DNA of 64,000 bases from Curtobacterium sp. Leaf183 (GTDB lineage Bacteria; Actinomycetota; Actinomycetes; Actinomycetales; Microbacteriaceae): the NCBI RefSeq assembly GCF_001424385.1, contig NZ_LMPO01000009.1, positions 554,101 through 618,100 of the forward strand. The letters are read 5' to 3'. The notes beneath the pieces were generated by a model that had not been told where the DNA came from, searched no databases, and saw nothing but the letters and a program-made list of their open reading frames with translations. Shown here one piece after another: positions 42,764-53,887 of this stretch. Made by a program: the position numbers and the translations under genes. Positions within the stretch are counted from its first letter, which is position 1. Every line of letters begins with the position of its first letter.

Positions 42764-43561
42764 TCATGCCGTCGGGGTGTCCACCGCACCGCCGAACCGG
42801 CGATCGCGGCGTGCGTACTCCTCCACCGCTCCCCAGAGGTCCGTCCGTCGGAAGTCCGGCCACAGCCGGTCGAGGAACACCATCTCGGCGTAGGCCGACT
42901 GCCACAGCAGGAAGTTGCTGGTGCGCTGCTCGCCCGAGCTCCGCAGGAACAGGTCCACGTCGGGCATCTCGGGCACGTACAACCGCTTGGCGATCGCCTT
43001 CTCGGTGACCTGACTCGGCTTGAGTCGACCGGCGGCGACGTCCTCGGCCAGGGAGCGCACGGCGTCCGCGATCTCGTTCCGGCCGCCGTAGTTGACGCAC
43101 ATCGTCAGCGTCAGGACGTCGTTGCCCGCCGTCATCTGCTCGGCGGTCTCGAGCTCGTCGATGACGCTGCGCCACAGCCGCGGACGTCGGCCGGCCCATC
43201 GCACGCGGACGCCCCACTCGTTCAGCTGGTCGCGGCGACGGCGGATCACGTCGCGGTTGAAGCCCATCAGGAACCGGACCTCCTCCGGTGACCGCTTCCA
43301 GTTCTCGGTCGAGAACGCGTAGGCGCTGATGTGCTCGACGCCGATCTGGATGCCCCCGGCGACGACGTCGAGCAACGACGCCTCGCCGGCCTTGTGCCCC
43401 TCGATGCGGGTGAGTCCGCGGCCGTTCGCCCACCGGCCGTTGCCGTCCATCACGATCGCCACGTGCTGCGGGACGAAGCGCTTGGGGATCGCGGGCGGTG
43501 TCTCGCCCGTCCAGTCGACCGGCCGGAAGGGTTCGGCGGCATCGGATCGGCGCGGGCTCAT
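42764..43561 (-). CDS. uppS: Isoprenyl (undecaprenyl) diphosphate synthase
   Basis: This 265 aa cis-prenyltransferase makes the lipid carrier for cell-wall sugars. The diphosphate site is [14 protein letters not shown] near residue 35, followed by [12 protein letters not shown] and the [10 protein letters not shown] block. The C-terminal [20 protein letters not shown] is typical. The start at 43561 has GAGGAGGAA upstream. The frame runs on through recO upstream, but that part is not coding. Confidence 0.95.
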   Translation of the reverse strand: MSPRRSDAAEPFRPVDWTGETPPAIPKRFVPQHVAIVMDGNGRWANGRGLTRIEGHKAGEASLLDVVAGGIQIGVEHISAYAFSTENWKRSPEEVRFLMGFNRDVIRRRRDQLNEWGVRVRWAGRRPRLWRSVIDELETAEQMTAGNDVLTLTMCVNYGGRNEIADAVRSLAEDVAAGRLKPSQVTEKAIAKRLYVPEMPDVDLFLRSSGEQRTSNFLLWQSAYAEMVFLDRLWPDFRRTDLWGAVEEYARRDRRFGGAVDTPTA

Positions 43562-43606
43562 GCGGTGCGTTCCTCCTCGGTGGATGCGTCCGCGGGTGCG
43601 GGACGG

Positions 43607-43648
43607 GTGTGCGTGTCCGTGTGCGTGTGCGTGTGCGTGTCCGTGTCC
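43607..43648. repeat. Seven tandem hexanucleotides GTGT(G/C)C between recO and uppS
   Basis: Units run GTGTGC, GTGTCC, GTGTGC, GTGTGC, GTGTGC, GTGTCC, GTGTCC. The array begins 46 bases before the uppS start on the opposite reading and ends six bases before the recO stop. It lies in the untranslated spacer of the recO-uppS transcript. Slippage would change spacing and not a reading frame. Confidence 0.75.
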
Positions 43649-43653
43649 GGCCG

Positions 43654-44502
43654 TCAGGACAGGTCGTGCTCGTCCGGCTGCGGGACCGGCGGCGCCGGGG
43701 TCGCAGCGACCGCTCGTGCCACCACGGCCACCCCGTCGTGCGCCGGTCCGTCGTGCGCCGGCACCGCGGCCGGACGCTCGGACCGGTCGACGTGCGGCAG
43801 GGACTTCAGCGATCGTTCCAGGTGCCACTGGGCGTACGCCGCCACCACGCCGGAGGCGCGCGACCGCGAGCGCTCGTCCGCCGCGTCGACGGTGGCCCAG
43901 TCCCCGGCCAGCAGCGAGCCGAGGATCGTCAGCGTCGTGCCGTCGAGCCGCGGTGACCCGGGAGGCGCAGCGCTGTTCGCGACGACACCGCCGAGCTGCA
44001 CGACGAACGCCGAGTGCGGACCCGGCTCGCCCGTCACGGCGCAGTCCGAGAACGAGGGCGCCCACCCCGCGATGCTCATCGCCCGCAGCAGGTACGAGTC
44101 GAGCGTCGCACTCGGCATGTGCTCGCTCCTCGACAGGGAGCGCAGCGCGCCGACGAGCAACAGGTACTGCTGGAGTCCGGCGTCTGCTTCGCTGAGCCGG
44201 TCGGCCGTCTCGACCATCGCACTCGCCGCCGTGTAGGCGCCGTAGTCCGCGACGATCTGGGCGCCGTACGACCCGAGCGACTCAGCCTGCGTGACGATGT
44301 CGAGCGAGCGGCCCTCGTAGAACTGCGCGTCGACCACCATGAAGGGCTCGAGCCGGCTGCCGAACTTGGACCCGGTGCGCCGGACGCCCTTCGCCACGGC
44401 GCGGATCTTGCCGTGCTGCCGGCTGAGCATGGTGACGATGCGGTCCGCTTCGCCGAGCTTGTGGGTGCGGAGCACGACGCACTCGTCCCGGTACAGCGGC
44501 AT
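43654..44502 (-). CDS. recO: DNA repair protein RecO
   Basis: This 282 aa protein helps load RecA on gaps. The N-terminal OB fold begins [20 protein letters not shown], followed by the helical domain. The zinc-finger cysteines found in many RecO proteins are reduced to one clear Cys in [11 protein letters not shown]. The C-terminus has a Pro/Ala/His-rich tail. The start at 44502 matches the family. It is followed by uppS after 92 bases with a repeat array. Confidence 0.9.
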   Translation of the reverse strand: MPLYRDECVVLRTHKLGEADRIVTMLSRQHGKIRAVAKGVRRTGSKFGSRLEPFMVVDAQFYEGRSLDIVTQAESLGSYGAQIVADYGAYTAASAMVETADRLSEADAGLQQYLLLVGALRSLSRSEHMPSATLDSYLLRAMSIAGWAPSFSDCAVTGEPGPHSAFVVQLGGVVANSAAPPGSPRLDGTTLTILGSLLAGDWATVDAADERSRSRASGVVAAYAQWHLERSLKSLPHVDRSERPAAVPAHDGPAHDGVAVVARAVAATPAPPVPQPDEHDLS

Positions 44503-44573
44503 GGACCCAGTATCCCCCGTGCCCACGACACCATGCGCCGACGGGGTCGGTGCGCACCGGGCCGACACCGGAC

Positions 44574-44612
44574 GGGAGGCGCGGTGCGCGTCGGACCCGC
44601 ACCGCGCCTCCC
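44574..44612 (-). terminator. Hairpin upstream of recO, decamer variant
   Basis: A perfect 15-bp stem (44574-44588 with 44598-44612) encloses a nine-base loop and carries GGAGGCGCGG, a one-base variant of the intergenic decamer. It lies in the 203-base gap between leuA and recO. Confidence 0.6.
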
Positions 44613-44654
44613 GGCCGTGGTGCCGTTGACCGCACGGATCGCACCCCCGCAACG

Positions 44655-44686
44655 ACATCGCGCCCCGTCAGGACGGGGCGCGATGT
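44655..44686 (-). terminator. Terminator behind leuA
   Basis: A stem of up to 15 bp (44655-44669 with 44672-44686) with a minimal loop lies 20 bases behind the leuA stop. Confidence 0.75.
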
Positions 44687-44705
44687 GTGGAGCGGGGTGC
44701 GATGC

Positions 44706-46499
<1,794 letters not shown>

Positions 46500-46526
46500 T
46501 CAGGTGGTGTCGGCCGACGACAGACT

Positions 46527-46563
46527 CCGCGACGAGGTGGGCCGTTGTCAGGCCTCGTCGCGG
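46527..46563 (-). promoter_or_regulatory. Attenuator hairpin of leuA
   Basis: A perfect 11-bp stem (46527-46537 with 46553-46563) overlaps the end of the leader peptide, so a ribosome on the leader would cover one arm. A GTCGGCCGAC palindrome follows toward leuA. This is the layout of leucine attenuation. Confidence 0.65.
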
Positions 46564-46592
46564 CAGCGAAGGAGGAGGAGCGCCGAGTACAT
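46548..46592 (-). CDS. leuL: Leucine leader peptide
   Basis: A 14-codon frame reads MYSALLLLRCRDEA with four consecutive Leu codons (CTC CTC CTC CTT). It lies 70 bases before leuA. The ATG sits seven bases behind a candidate -10 box, so translation would be leaderless. Its stop falls inside the loop of an 11-bp hairpin. When charged leucine tRNA is scarce the ribosome should pause at the Leu run and let leuA be read. Leader peptides at leuA are known in other Actinobacteria, such as Corynebacterium. Confidence 0.78.
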   Translation of the reverse strand: MYSALLLLRCRDEA

Positions 46593-46599
46593 CGAGCCA

Positions 46600-46629
46600 A
46601 CGGTAGCACCGGAGCTCGTGACTGTGACA
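46600..46629 (-). promoter_or_regulatory. Candidate promoter of leuL-leuA
   Basis: On the minus strand, -35 TGTCAC (46624-46629) and -10 TACCGT (46600-46605) are 18 bases apart. Transcription would begin at or next to the leader ATG at 46592. Confidence 0.5.
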
Positions 46630-46914
46630 GGGCGAGCGACGAGGGCCTTCCCGAGGTTCCACAATTCCGACATCTCGCGGGCCGACACGCTCGAGACCTG
46701 TCACCTCGATGGGCCTGAGCGGCGAGTCGCGGAACCTCGAGCACGTGGCGTGGTCAGAAGCGGCCGGTAGCGCAGCGGCCCGGACACGACACCGGTCCGC
46801 GCACCGACGACGAACGGGAGGCCCGGTGCCAGCTGGCACCGGGCCTCCCGTTCCTCATGCGGTCGCGTCACCGCCACTAGCCACCGCCACGCGCCGCGCG
46901 CCGCGCACCGCGGG
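46630..46914. other. 285-base gap between the leuA promoter and the exporter permease gene
   Basis: Apart from the 40-base palindrome at 46813, I see no gene or further signal in this stretch. Confidence 0.5.
46813..46852 (-). terminator. Perfect 40-base palindrome, terminator with decamer copy
   Basis: AACGGGAGGCCCGGTGCC (46813-46830) pairs with its exact complement at 46835-46852 around AGCT, so the whole 40 bases are self-complementary. It includes GGAGGCCCGG. It lies 62 bases behind the exporter permease stop and is the probable terminator. Confidence 0.7.
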
Positions 46915-48312
46915 TCAGTCGACCGCGAGTGCCTCGGTTGGCGGGACGCGCATGGCGCGGCGCACCGGGGCGACGGTCGCGGCGACGGCGAGGAGCAGCG
47001 CGCCGACGACCACGATGACGATGGTCATCGTGGGCAGGACCGGAGCTCCGACGGTGCCGAGCGTGCCGAGCAGGGTCTGCCCGCCCACCCAGCCGTAGAA
47101 GGTGCCGAGCACGAGCCCGGTCAGGACGGCCGCGACGACCATCTGGACCGCCTCGGTGATGATCATGCGCCGCACCTGGGCGCCCGTCAGGCCGAGGACG
47201 CGCAGCAGTCCGAGCTCACGACGCCGCTGCAGCACGCCGAGTGCCAGCGCGTTCACCACCCCGACGGCGGCGATGACGGCGGAGAACCCGACGATCACGC
47301 TGACGACGCCGTTGACCTGGAGGAAGAAGTCGCGCACGGCCTGCACCTGGTCGGCGCTGGCGCCCTGGACCTGCTTGCCGACCTCGGTCTCGAGCACGTG
47401 CTGCATCATCCCGAGCGCGACCGCGAACGTGACGAGCAGGGTGACGCCGATGACGAGCCCGATGGTGGCCCGTGCGGCACGACCGGGCGCGCGCAGGGCA
47501 TTGCGCCCGGCGAGGAGCACGACCGGGTCCTTCGCGCCGATCTTGCCGATGAGTGCCAGGACCGGCGGCATCACGATCGTGGCACCGACGGCGACACCCG
47601 CGAAGGACACGAACCCGCCGAGTGCCGCGGGCAGCACGGCGACGGGCGTGGACCCGCTGAGGACCAGGCCCAGCAGCATGAGTGCACCACCACCGGCCAT
47701 GAGCAGGATCGCCCAGACCTTGCGCGCCGTGCCGGACCGCAGGTCGTCGTGGCTCGGCTCGATGCTCGAGGACAGGGCCTCGAGCGGGGTCACGCTGAGG
47801 ACGCGCTTGGAGCCGACGGCGAACGCGCCCCACGTCGCCAGCACCACGGCGACGATCGGCAGCACGAGCTGCCACGGCACCAGTGTGTACGACGTGTCCG
47901 GCAGGAACCCGTTGCTGCGCAGGACGGCGACGAACAACGCGCTCAGACCGGTGCCCGCGACGGCCCCGACGAGGCCGCCGATGACACCGACGACGAGCCC
48001 GGCGCGGGTGATGCGAGCACGCAGCGACGCTCCCGTGGCGCCGACCAGGCGCTGGAGTGCGATCACCCGGGTCTGCCCCGCGATGAGCGTCGCGCAGGTG
48101 TTGGCGGTGACGATCGCGCCGACGTAGAGCGCGATCCCGAGGAACAGCCACCCGATGACGTCGAGGATCGACTTCACCGCGGCGACGTCGCCGAACCCGG
48201 CGGCGCCGAGCGCTTCCGTGACGATGCCGGGTGCGATGACGAGGGCGGAGCCGAAGGTGGTGCCGAGGGCAGCCACCAGGATGGTGGGCCGGAAGTCGCG
48301 GACGGCGTTCAC
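46915..48312 (-). CDS. FtsX-like ABC transporter permease
   Basis: This 465 aa protein has about eight membrane helices arranged as two FtsX-like units, each with the ...VVNALALGVLQRRRELGLLRVLG-type coupling segment. Such permeases export or release lipids, peptides or antibiotics together with a LolD/MacB-type ATPase. GTG 48312 overlaps the ATPase stop (GTGA). The two-component system next to it often controls such exporters in response to cell-envelope stress. Confidence 0.85.
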   Translation of the reverse strand: MNAVRDFRPTILVAALGTTFGSALVIAPGIVTEALGAAGFGDVAAVKSILDVIGWLFLGIALYVGAIVTANTCATLIAGQTRVIALQRLVGATGASLRARITRAGLVVGVIGGLVGAVAGTGLSALFVAVLRSNGFLPDTSYTLVPWQLVLPIVAVVLATWGAFAVGSKRVLSVTPLEALSSSIEPSHDDLRSGTARKVWAILLMAGGGALMLLGLVLSGSTPVAVLPAALGGFVSFAGVAVGATIVMPPVLALIGKIGAKDPVVLLAGRNALRAPGRAARATIGLVIGVTLLVTFAVALGMMQHVLETEVGKQVQGASADQVQAVRDFFLQVNGVVSVIVGFSAVIAAVGVVNALALGVLQRRRELGLLRVLGLTGAQVRRMIITEAVQMVVAAVLTGLVLGTFYGWVGGQTLLGTLGTVGAPVLPTMTIVIVVVGALLLAVAATVAPVRRAMRVPPTEALAVD

Positions 48313-49061
48313 GCTGCGGCCTCCATCCCGAGCATCGTCGCGGAGATCTCGGCGGCGGACATCGCGGGGCGGTCCCCCACGATGCGGCCGTCGGCGAGGA
48401 ACAGGATCCGGTCCGCGTTGGCGGCGGCGGAGGGGTCGTGCGTGACCATCACGACGCTCTGGCCCCACTCGGCCACGGCACCGCGCAGGATCGCCAGCAC
48501 GTCGCGACCGGTCCGGGAGTCGAGCGCGCCGGTCGGTTCGTCCGCGACCACCACGGCCGGGCGCGAGGCGAGTGCCCGGGCGATGGCGACCCGCTGCTGC
48601 TGGCCGCCGGAGAGCTGGTGCGGGCGGTGCCCGAGCCGGTTGCCGAGCCCGAGCTGGTCGACCAGGCGGTCGATCCAGGCGGCCTCGTCCCGCGAGGGCT
48701 TGTGGCCGCCGAGCAGGAACGGCAGACGGATGTTCTCGCTGACGTCGAGGGTCGGGACGAGGTTGAACGACTGGAACACGAACCCGAGCCGGCGGCGGCG
48801 CAGTTCGGTGAGGTCCTTGTCACCGAGCTGCGTGATGTCGGTGCCGTCGATCGAGATCCGGCCGGTCGACACGGCGTCGAGACCGGCTGCGACGTGCATC
48901 AGCGTCGACTTGCCGGAACCCGACGGTCCCATGACCGCGGTGAACTCCCCCGCGCCGATGTCGACGCTGACGTCGTCGAGCGCGGTGACCCGGCGCGCGG
49001 CGTCGCCGTAGTGCTTGGACACGTGGTCGAGGCGGATGATCGGAGCGTGGCTGGTGGTCAT
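48309..49061 (-). CDS. ABC transporter ATP-binding protein, LolD/MacB type
   Basis: This 250 aa protein has Walker A GPSGSGKST, signature LSGGQQQRVAIARAL and Walker B VVVADEPTGALD, the pattern of the LolD/MacB group. It pairs with the permease encoded directly after it. The gap to the response-regulator gene is 130 bases. Confidence 0.92.
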   Translation of the reverse strand: MTTSHAPIIRLDHVSKHYGDAARRVTALDDVSVDIGAGEFTAVMGPSGSGKSTLMHVAAGLDAVSTGRISIDGTDITQLGDKDLTELRRRRLGFVFQSFNLVPTLDVSENIRLPFLLGGHKPSRDEAAWIDRLVDQLGLGNRLGHRPHQLSGGQQQRVAIARALASRPAVVVADEPTGALDSRTGRDVLAILRGAVAEWGQSVVMVTHDPSAAANADRILFLADGRIVGDRPAMSAAEISATMLGMEAAA

Positions 49062-49191
49062 GGGTCAACCCTCGCCCGCTGGAGGCTCCTGGCGCGTCGG
49101 CCGGTCGTCTCCTGTGGATGGACCGATCGGTGCACGTCCCAGTGGAGGACTCATCCTGCGGGATGACAGCAGCGCCGGCGCGCCGCCGGGT

Positions 49192-49863
49192 TCAGTCCCG
49201 GGTGACGAGCCCGTGCTCGTGTGCGAACACGACCAACCGGACGCGGTCGCGCAGCCCGAGCTTCGTCAGCACGCGGGACACGTGCGTCTTCACCGTGGCC
49301 TCGCTGACGAACTCGTGCTGGGCGATCTCGCTGTTGCTGAAACCCCGCGCGGCGAGGTCGAAGATCTCGCGCTCCCGCGGGGTCAGGTCGTCCACGGCGG
49401 CGGGGACGTTGGCGGCTCGTTCGGCCGAGTCGTCGTACCGGCGGAGGAGCTCGCGGGTGGCGGACGCCGCGAACACGGCGGTGCCCGCGTGCACCGTGCG
49501 GACCGCTGCCAGCAGGAACTCGGGGTCGGCGTCCTTGAGCACGAAGCCGCTCGCGCCGGCCCGGATCGCCTTGGCAGCTGCCTCGTCGAAGTCGAACGTG
49601 GTGAGGACCAGGACCTTCGCACCGTCGGGACCCGCGTCCTCGACGATCTTGGCGGTCGCGGAGATGCCGTCCATCACGGGCATCCGGACGTCCATCAGGA
49701 CCACGTCCGGGCGGTGGCGGCGGACGAGCTCGACGCCCTCGGCACCGTCGCCCGCTTCACCCACGAACTGCAGGTCCGGCTGGGAGTCGATGAGCATCCG
49801 GATGCCGGTGCGGAACAGCGCCTGGTCGTCGACGAGCGCGACGCGGATGGGGTTGGCGGTCAT
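49192..49863 (-). CDS. Response regulator, LuxR/NarL type
   Basis: This 223 aa protein has a receiver domain with the phosphorylated Asp58 in DVVLMDVRMPVMDG, the acid pair at VDD (11-13), and a LuxR-type helix-turn-helix (LTPREREIFDLAARGFSNSE) at the C-terminus. Its start overlaps the stop of the histidine kinase gene (ATGA). The neighbouring exporter genes are probable targets. Confidence 0.93.
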   Translation of the reverse strand: MTANPIRVALVDDQALFRTGIRMLIDSQPDLQFVGEAGDGAEGVELVRRHRPDVVLMDVRMPVMDGISATAKIVEDAGPDGAKVLVLTTFDFDEAAAKAIRAGASGFVLKDADPEFLLAAVRTVHAGTAVFAASATRELLRRYDDSAERAANVPAAVDDLTPREREIFDLAARGFSNSEIAQHEFVSEATVKTHVSRVLTKLGLRDRVRLVVFAHEHGLVTRD

Positions 49864-51140
49864 CGGGCGGTTCGCTCCTGGTCGGTCGGGGTGAAGAGCC
49901 CGCGTGGCATCTGCCCGCTGGCGGGGTGCGACGGCATCCGGACGGCCACCGCGAAGTCGTCACCGCGCGGTCCCGCGGTCATGCTGCCCCCGGACATGGT
50001 GGCACGCTCGCGCATCCCGACCAGGCCGTGGCCCGTGCCGGGTCCCGCGCGGCCGTCGTCGGCGCGCCGGTTCACCACGTCGATCTCGACGGTGTCCGGG
50101 CGGTAGGTCAGGGTCGTGTGCACAGGCGTGCCCTGTTCGCCGTGCTTGTACGCGTTCGTCAGGCTCTCCTGGACGATGCGGTAGACCGCGAGCTGCGTCG
50201 AGGTGGGCAGCGACGAGGGGTCCCCGCGCCGCTCGACCCGCACGTCGACGCCGACGTCCCGCATCTCGTGGACGAGCCGCTCGATGTCGTCGACGTCCGG
50301 GGTCGGTGTGGTCCCCTGCTCGTGACGGAGTGCGCCGAGCAGCTCGCGCACGTCGCCGAGGGCACGTCGTGCCGTGCCGGAGATGGTGCCGAGTGCCTGG
50401 TCGGCGATGGCCGGGTCGGCCTTCAGCGCGTACCGTGCGCCGTCGGCCTGGGCGATCACGACGGCGAGGGAGTGCGCGACGATGTCGTGCATGTCGCGGG
50501 CGATGCGGACCCGCTCCTGTTCGACGGCCACGGCGCGGTCGGCGCGCGCGGCGTCACGCTCGGCGAGCAGCTGGGCCTCGCGGCTCATCCTGGCCGTCTG
50601 CCGCGTGCGGGCGACGACGCCGCCGAGCCACGGGAGGAGCAGCACGGCGAGCACCACCGCGAACACCCCGACGGTGAGCGTCCACGACTCCGGTCCGGCG
50701 CCGTACATCGTCTCGCCCTGCGACCGGGTGGCGAAGTCGGTGATGCCGTAGTAGCCGGCCGCGACGACGGCCCCGGTGATGGCCGAGACCAGGCCGTACA
50801 GGCGCACCCGCCGGCTGCCGTACGCACTCGTGGTGTACAGCACGCCGCCGATGAACAGGTCGGCCGGGAACACGCTGCTCGACCCGAGCACCTGCATGGT
50901 CACCATCTGCACGACGGCGAACACCCAGGCGATCGTCAACGCCAGCCCGGGCGACAGGCGACGGAGCGCGAGTGCCGCGGTGAGCCCCACGATGACCACG
51001 TAGCTGCTCAGGTCGTCGATGCCGCGCGCGGACGACGCCGCGACGAGCAGCCCGAGCGCGCCGGCGATCACCAGGTCGGCGATGACCTGCGCGCGCAGCA
51101 TGGGACGGAACACCCGTCCACGGTACGTCGAGCCCGTCAT
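49860..51140 (-). CDS. Sensor histidine kinase, NarX/DesK-like
   Basis: This 426 aa membrane kinase has about five to six N-terminal helices (20-175), a dimerisation domain of the HisKA_3 type with phospho-accepting His218 in RIARDMHDIVAHSL, and an ATPase domain with the GHGLVGMRER box. The start at 51140 precedes the first helix; the frame extends to 51212 without support. It forms a pair with the response regulator. Confidence 0.9.
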   Translation of the reverse strand: MTGSTYRGRVFRPMLRAQVIADLVIAGALGLLVAASSARGIDDLSSYVVIVGLTAALALRRLSPGLALTIAWVFAVVQMVTMQVLGSSSVFPADLFIGGVLYTTSAYGSRRVRLYGLVSAITGAVVAAGYYGITDFATRSQGETMYGAGPESWTLTVGVFAVVLAVLLLPWLGGVVARTRQTARMSREAQLLAERDAARADRAVAVEQERVRIARDMHDIVAHSLAVVIAQADGARYALKADPAIADQALGTISGTARRALGDVRELLGALRHEQGTTPTPDVDDIERLVHEMRDVGVDVRVERRGDPSSLPTSTQLAVYRIVQESLTNAYKHGEQGTPVHTTLTYRPDTVEIDVVNRRADDGRAGPGTGHGLVGMRERATMSGGSMTAGPRGDDFAVAVRMPSHPASGQMPRGLFTPTDQERTAR

Positions 51141-51177
51141 GTGCGCGTCGTTCGCCGGGATGACGCGCGGTGGACGC

Positions 51178-52101
51178 TCAGAACCCGAGCCGACCCAGCT
51201 GCTTCGGGTCACGCTGCCACTCCTTGGCGACCTTGACGCGGATGTTCAGGTACACGTGGCGCCCGCCGAGCAGCGATTCGATCTCGACCCGCGCGCGGGT
51301 GCCGACGTCCTTCAGGCGCTCGCCCTTGTGTCCGATGACGATGGACTTCTGGCTGTCCCGCTCGACGAACAGGTTCGCGAAGATGCGCAGCGGGCCGTTC
51401 GGGTCGTCGTCCGGGTCCGGCTCGACCATGTCCTCGATCATGACCGCGAGCGAGTGCGGGAGCTCGTCGCGGACCCCCTCGAGCGCGGCTTCGCGGATGA
51501 GCTCCGAGATGCGTTCCTCGCTCGTCTCCTCGGTGATCGCGTCGGCGCCGTAGAGCGGCGGCGACTCGGGGAGCATCGACGTGATCTCGGTGAGCAGCGC
51601 CTCGAGCTGCGTGCCCTGGGTGCCCGAGGTGGGCACGATCGCGTCCCATTCGCGCAGCGCCGACACGGCGAGGAGCTGCTCGGCGATCTTCTCCTTGCCG
51701 GCGCGGTCGACCTTCGTGACGATCGCGATCTTCTTCGCACGCGGGAAGTGGTCGAGCGTCTCGTTGATGAACCGGTCGCCCGGGCCGATCGGTTCGTTGG
51801 CCGGCACGCAGAACCCGATCACGTCGACGTCACCGAGCGTGGACTGCACCAGGTCGTTCAGCCGTTCGCCGAGCAGGGTGCGCGGACGGTGCACACCGGG
51901 GGTGTCGACGATGATGACCTGGCCGTCGGGACGGTGCACGATGCCGCGGATCGCGCGCCGCGTGGTCTGCGGCTTCGACGAGGTGATCGCGACCTTCTCG
52001 CCGACGAGCGCGTTGGTCAGCGTCGACTTGCCGACGTTCGGCCGGCCGACGAACGAGACGAAGCCCGCGCGGTAGGTGGGGGTCTGCTCGGTGTCGCTCA
52101 T
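51178..52101 (-). CDS. era: GTPase Era
   Basis: This 307 aa ribosome-assembly GTPase has G1 GRPNVGKST, G3 DTPG and G4 TKVD. The C-terminal KH domain, which binds the 16S rRNA end, contains VIGHKGERLKDVGTRAR. The start overlaps the stop of the CorC-type gene (ATGA). It is the last gene of a run from hrcA to era. Confidence 0.95.
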   Translation of the reverse strand: MSDTEQTPTYRAGFVSFVGRPNVGKSTLTNALVGEKVAITSSKPQTTRRAIRGIVHRPDGQVIIVDTPGVHRPRTLLGERLNDLVQSTLGDVDVIGFCVPANEPIGPGDRFINETLDHFPRAKKIAIVTKVDRAGKEKIAEQLLAVSALREWDAIVPTSGTQGTQLEALLTEITSMLPESPPLYGADAITEETSEERISELIREAALEGVRDELPHSLAVMIEDMVEPDPDDDPNGPLRIFANLFVERDSQKSIVIGHKGERLKDVGTRARVEIESLLGGRHVYLNIRVKVAKEWQRDPKQLGRLGF

Positions 52102-53429
52102 GCGTGGGTGGTTCCCGTCGTGGTGGATGCGGTGTCGTCGAACGCCTGCTCGGCGCCGGCGAGGGCGTCGGTGCGTTCGGCGAGCACGGAGATGAGGTGT
52201 CGGCGCTTGCCTTCGACCCGGTCGGCGGTCAGCACCACGCCGGACACGGACACGGACTCCCCCGCCGTCGCCAGGTGGCCGAGCTCCTTGGTGAGCAGGC
52301 CACCCGCGGTGTCGACGTCGTCGTCGTCGAGGTCGACGCCGAACAGGTCGCCGAGGTCGTCGATCGGCATGCGCGCCGAGACGCGCCACACGCCGTCGGA
52401 GACCTCGACGCGGTCGATCACGGTGCGGTCGTACTCGTCCGAGATGTCGCCGACCAGTTCCTCGATGAGGTCCTCCATCGTGACCAGCCCGGCGACCCCG
52501 CCGTACTCGTCGACGACGAGCACGAGGTGGTTCTTGGCAGCCTGCATGTGCCGCAGGGTCTCGTCGGCGTGCTTCGACTCCGGGACGAACTCGGCCGGGC
52601 GCAGCAGCGAGGTGACCACGCGCCCGCCGGCGTCCTTGCTCTCGTGGAGGGCGCGGGCCAGGTCGCGCAGGTACACCACGCCCAGGACGTCGTCGCTGTC
52701 GCGACCCGTCACGGGCATGCGGGAGACGCCCGTGGCGAGGAACTGCTCCATGACGGCGGACAGCGTGTGCGCGGCGTCGGCGGTCACCATGTCCGTGCGC
52801 GGCACCATCACCTCGCGCACGAGGGTGTCGCTGAACTCGAACACCGAGTGGATGAGCTCGCGGTCGTCCGCCTCGAGCACGTTGCTCTCGGTCGCCTCGT
52901 CGACGAGCGAGAGCAGCTGCTCCTCGCTCGAGACGCTCGACGTGCTGCCGTTGCGCCCCGGTGTCACCCGGTCGCCGATCACGACGAGCAGGTCGGCCAG
53001 CGGCCCCAGGACGATGCGGACCCCGTGCACCAGCCCGCCGGTCGCCCCGACCAGGCGGTCCGCGTGGGCACGACCGACGCTGCGGGGACTGGACCCGACG
53101 AGCACGAAGGACACCGCGGTCATGATCGCCGCGGACACGACGAGCGCGACCCACCAGGTGTCGAGGACGGTGAACAACGCGATGGTCACCAGCACCGCGG
53201 CCGCGGTCTCGGCGAGCACGCGGAAGAAGTTGAGGGCGTTGACGTGGGCACCGACGTCGTCGGCGATCGCCTCGATCGCACGGCGGCGCTGGTGTCCGCG
53301 GGCGATCTCGTCGAGGTCGGCACGCGACAGCACCCCGAGGGCACTGTCGGACGCGGCGAGCAGACCGCCGAGGACGACGAGCACGAACGCCACCGCGAGC
53401 AGGACGGCGACGAGCAGCACTGCGGTCAC
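52098..53429 (-). CDS. CNNM/CorC-type membrane protein with CBS domains
   Basis: This 443 aa protein has an N-terminal membrane domain (about 1-140, DUF21 type), two CBS domains (about 200-320) with [16 protein letters not shown] and the [20 protein letters not shown] block, and a C-terminal CorC/HlyC domain. Members are linked to magnesium efflux or resistance; the older name hemolysin is misleading. GTG 53429 overlaps the ybeY stop (GTGA). Confidence 0.92.
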   Translation of the reverse strand: MTAVLLVAVLLAVAFVLVVLGGLLAASDSALGVLSRADLDEIARGHQRRRAIEAIADDVGAHVNALNFFRVLAETAAAVLVTIALFTVLDTWWVALVVSAAIMTAVSFVLVGSSPRSVGRAHADRLVGATGGLVHGVRIVLGPLADLLVVIGDRVTPGRNGSTSSVSSEEQLLSLVDEATESNVLEADDRELIHSVFEFSDTLVREVMVPRTDMVTADAAHTLSAVMEQFLATGVSRMPVTGRDSDDVLGVVYLRDLARALHESKDAGGRVVTSLLRPAEFVPESKHADETLRHMQAAKNHLVLVVDEYGGVAGLVTMEDLIEELVGDISDEYDRTVIDRVEVSDGVWRVSARMPIDDLGDLFGVDLDDDDVDTAGGLLTKELGHLATAGESVSVSGVVLTADRVEGKRRHLISVLAERTDALAGAEQAFDDTASTTTGTTHA

Positions 53430-53887
53430 CGCCCCCGACGCTGGGCGGCGAAGGCGGTCAGGATCTCCCCCTGCAGCCCGAACATCTCGGCCTTCTCGTC
53501 CGGCTCGGCGTGGTCGAACCCGAGCAGGTGCAGGATGCCGTGGCACGTGAGCAGGAGGAGTTCGTCGGTCGTCGAGTGACCGGCCGTGGCGGCCTGGGCC
53601 TCGGCGACCTGCGGGCAGAGCACGATGTCCCCGAGGAGTCCGGCGGGCGTCGGGTCGTCCTCGGTGCCGGGACGGAGCTCGTCCATCGGGAAGCTCAGGA
53701 CGTCCGTGGGCCCCGGTTCGTCCATCCACCGGATGTGCAGCTGCTCCATCGCGCCCTCGTCGACGAGCACGATGGCGAGCTCGGCGTCGGCGTGCACGTG
53801 CATCGCGTCGAGCGCGAACGCAGCCAGCCGCTGCACCGCGTCGTCGTCGATGGCGACACCGGACTCGTTGTTGAGTTCGATGCTCAC
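53426..53887 (-). CDS. ybeY: Endoribonuclease YbeY
   Basis: This 153 aa metalloprotein acts in 16S rRNA maturation and ribosome quality control. The zinc motif [11 protein letters not shown] gives ligands His116, His120 and His126. The start overlaps the phoH stop (ATGA). Confidence 0.95.
   Translation of the reverse strand: MSIELNNESGVAIDDDAVQRLAAFALDAMHVHADAELAIVLVDEGAMEQLHIRWMDEPGPTDVLSFPMDELRPGTEDDPTPAGLLGDIVLCPQVAEAQAATAGHSTTDELLLLTCHGILHLLGFDHAEPDEKAEMFGLQGEILTAFAAQRRGR

Noticed and set aside
43607..43648. CRISPR-like array
   Set aside because: Units are only six bases long and directly adjacent, so there are no spacers; it is a microsatellite.
43562..44065. An N-terminal extension of uppS rich in His/Ala
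   Set aside because: The extension is produced by the GTGT(G/C)C array and recO read in another frame; the start at 43561 has a strong ribosome-binding site.
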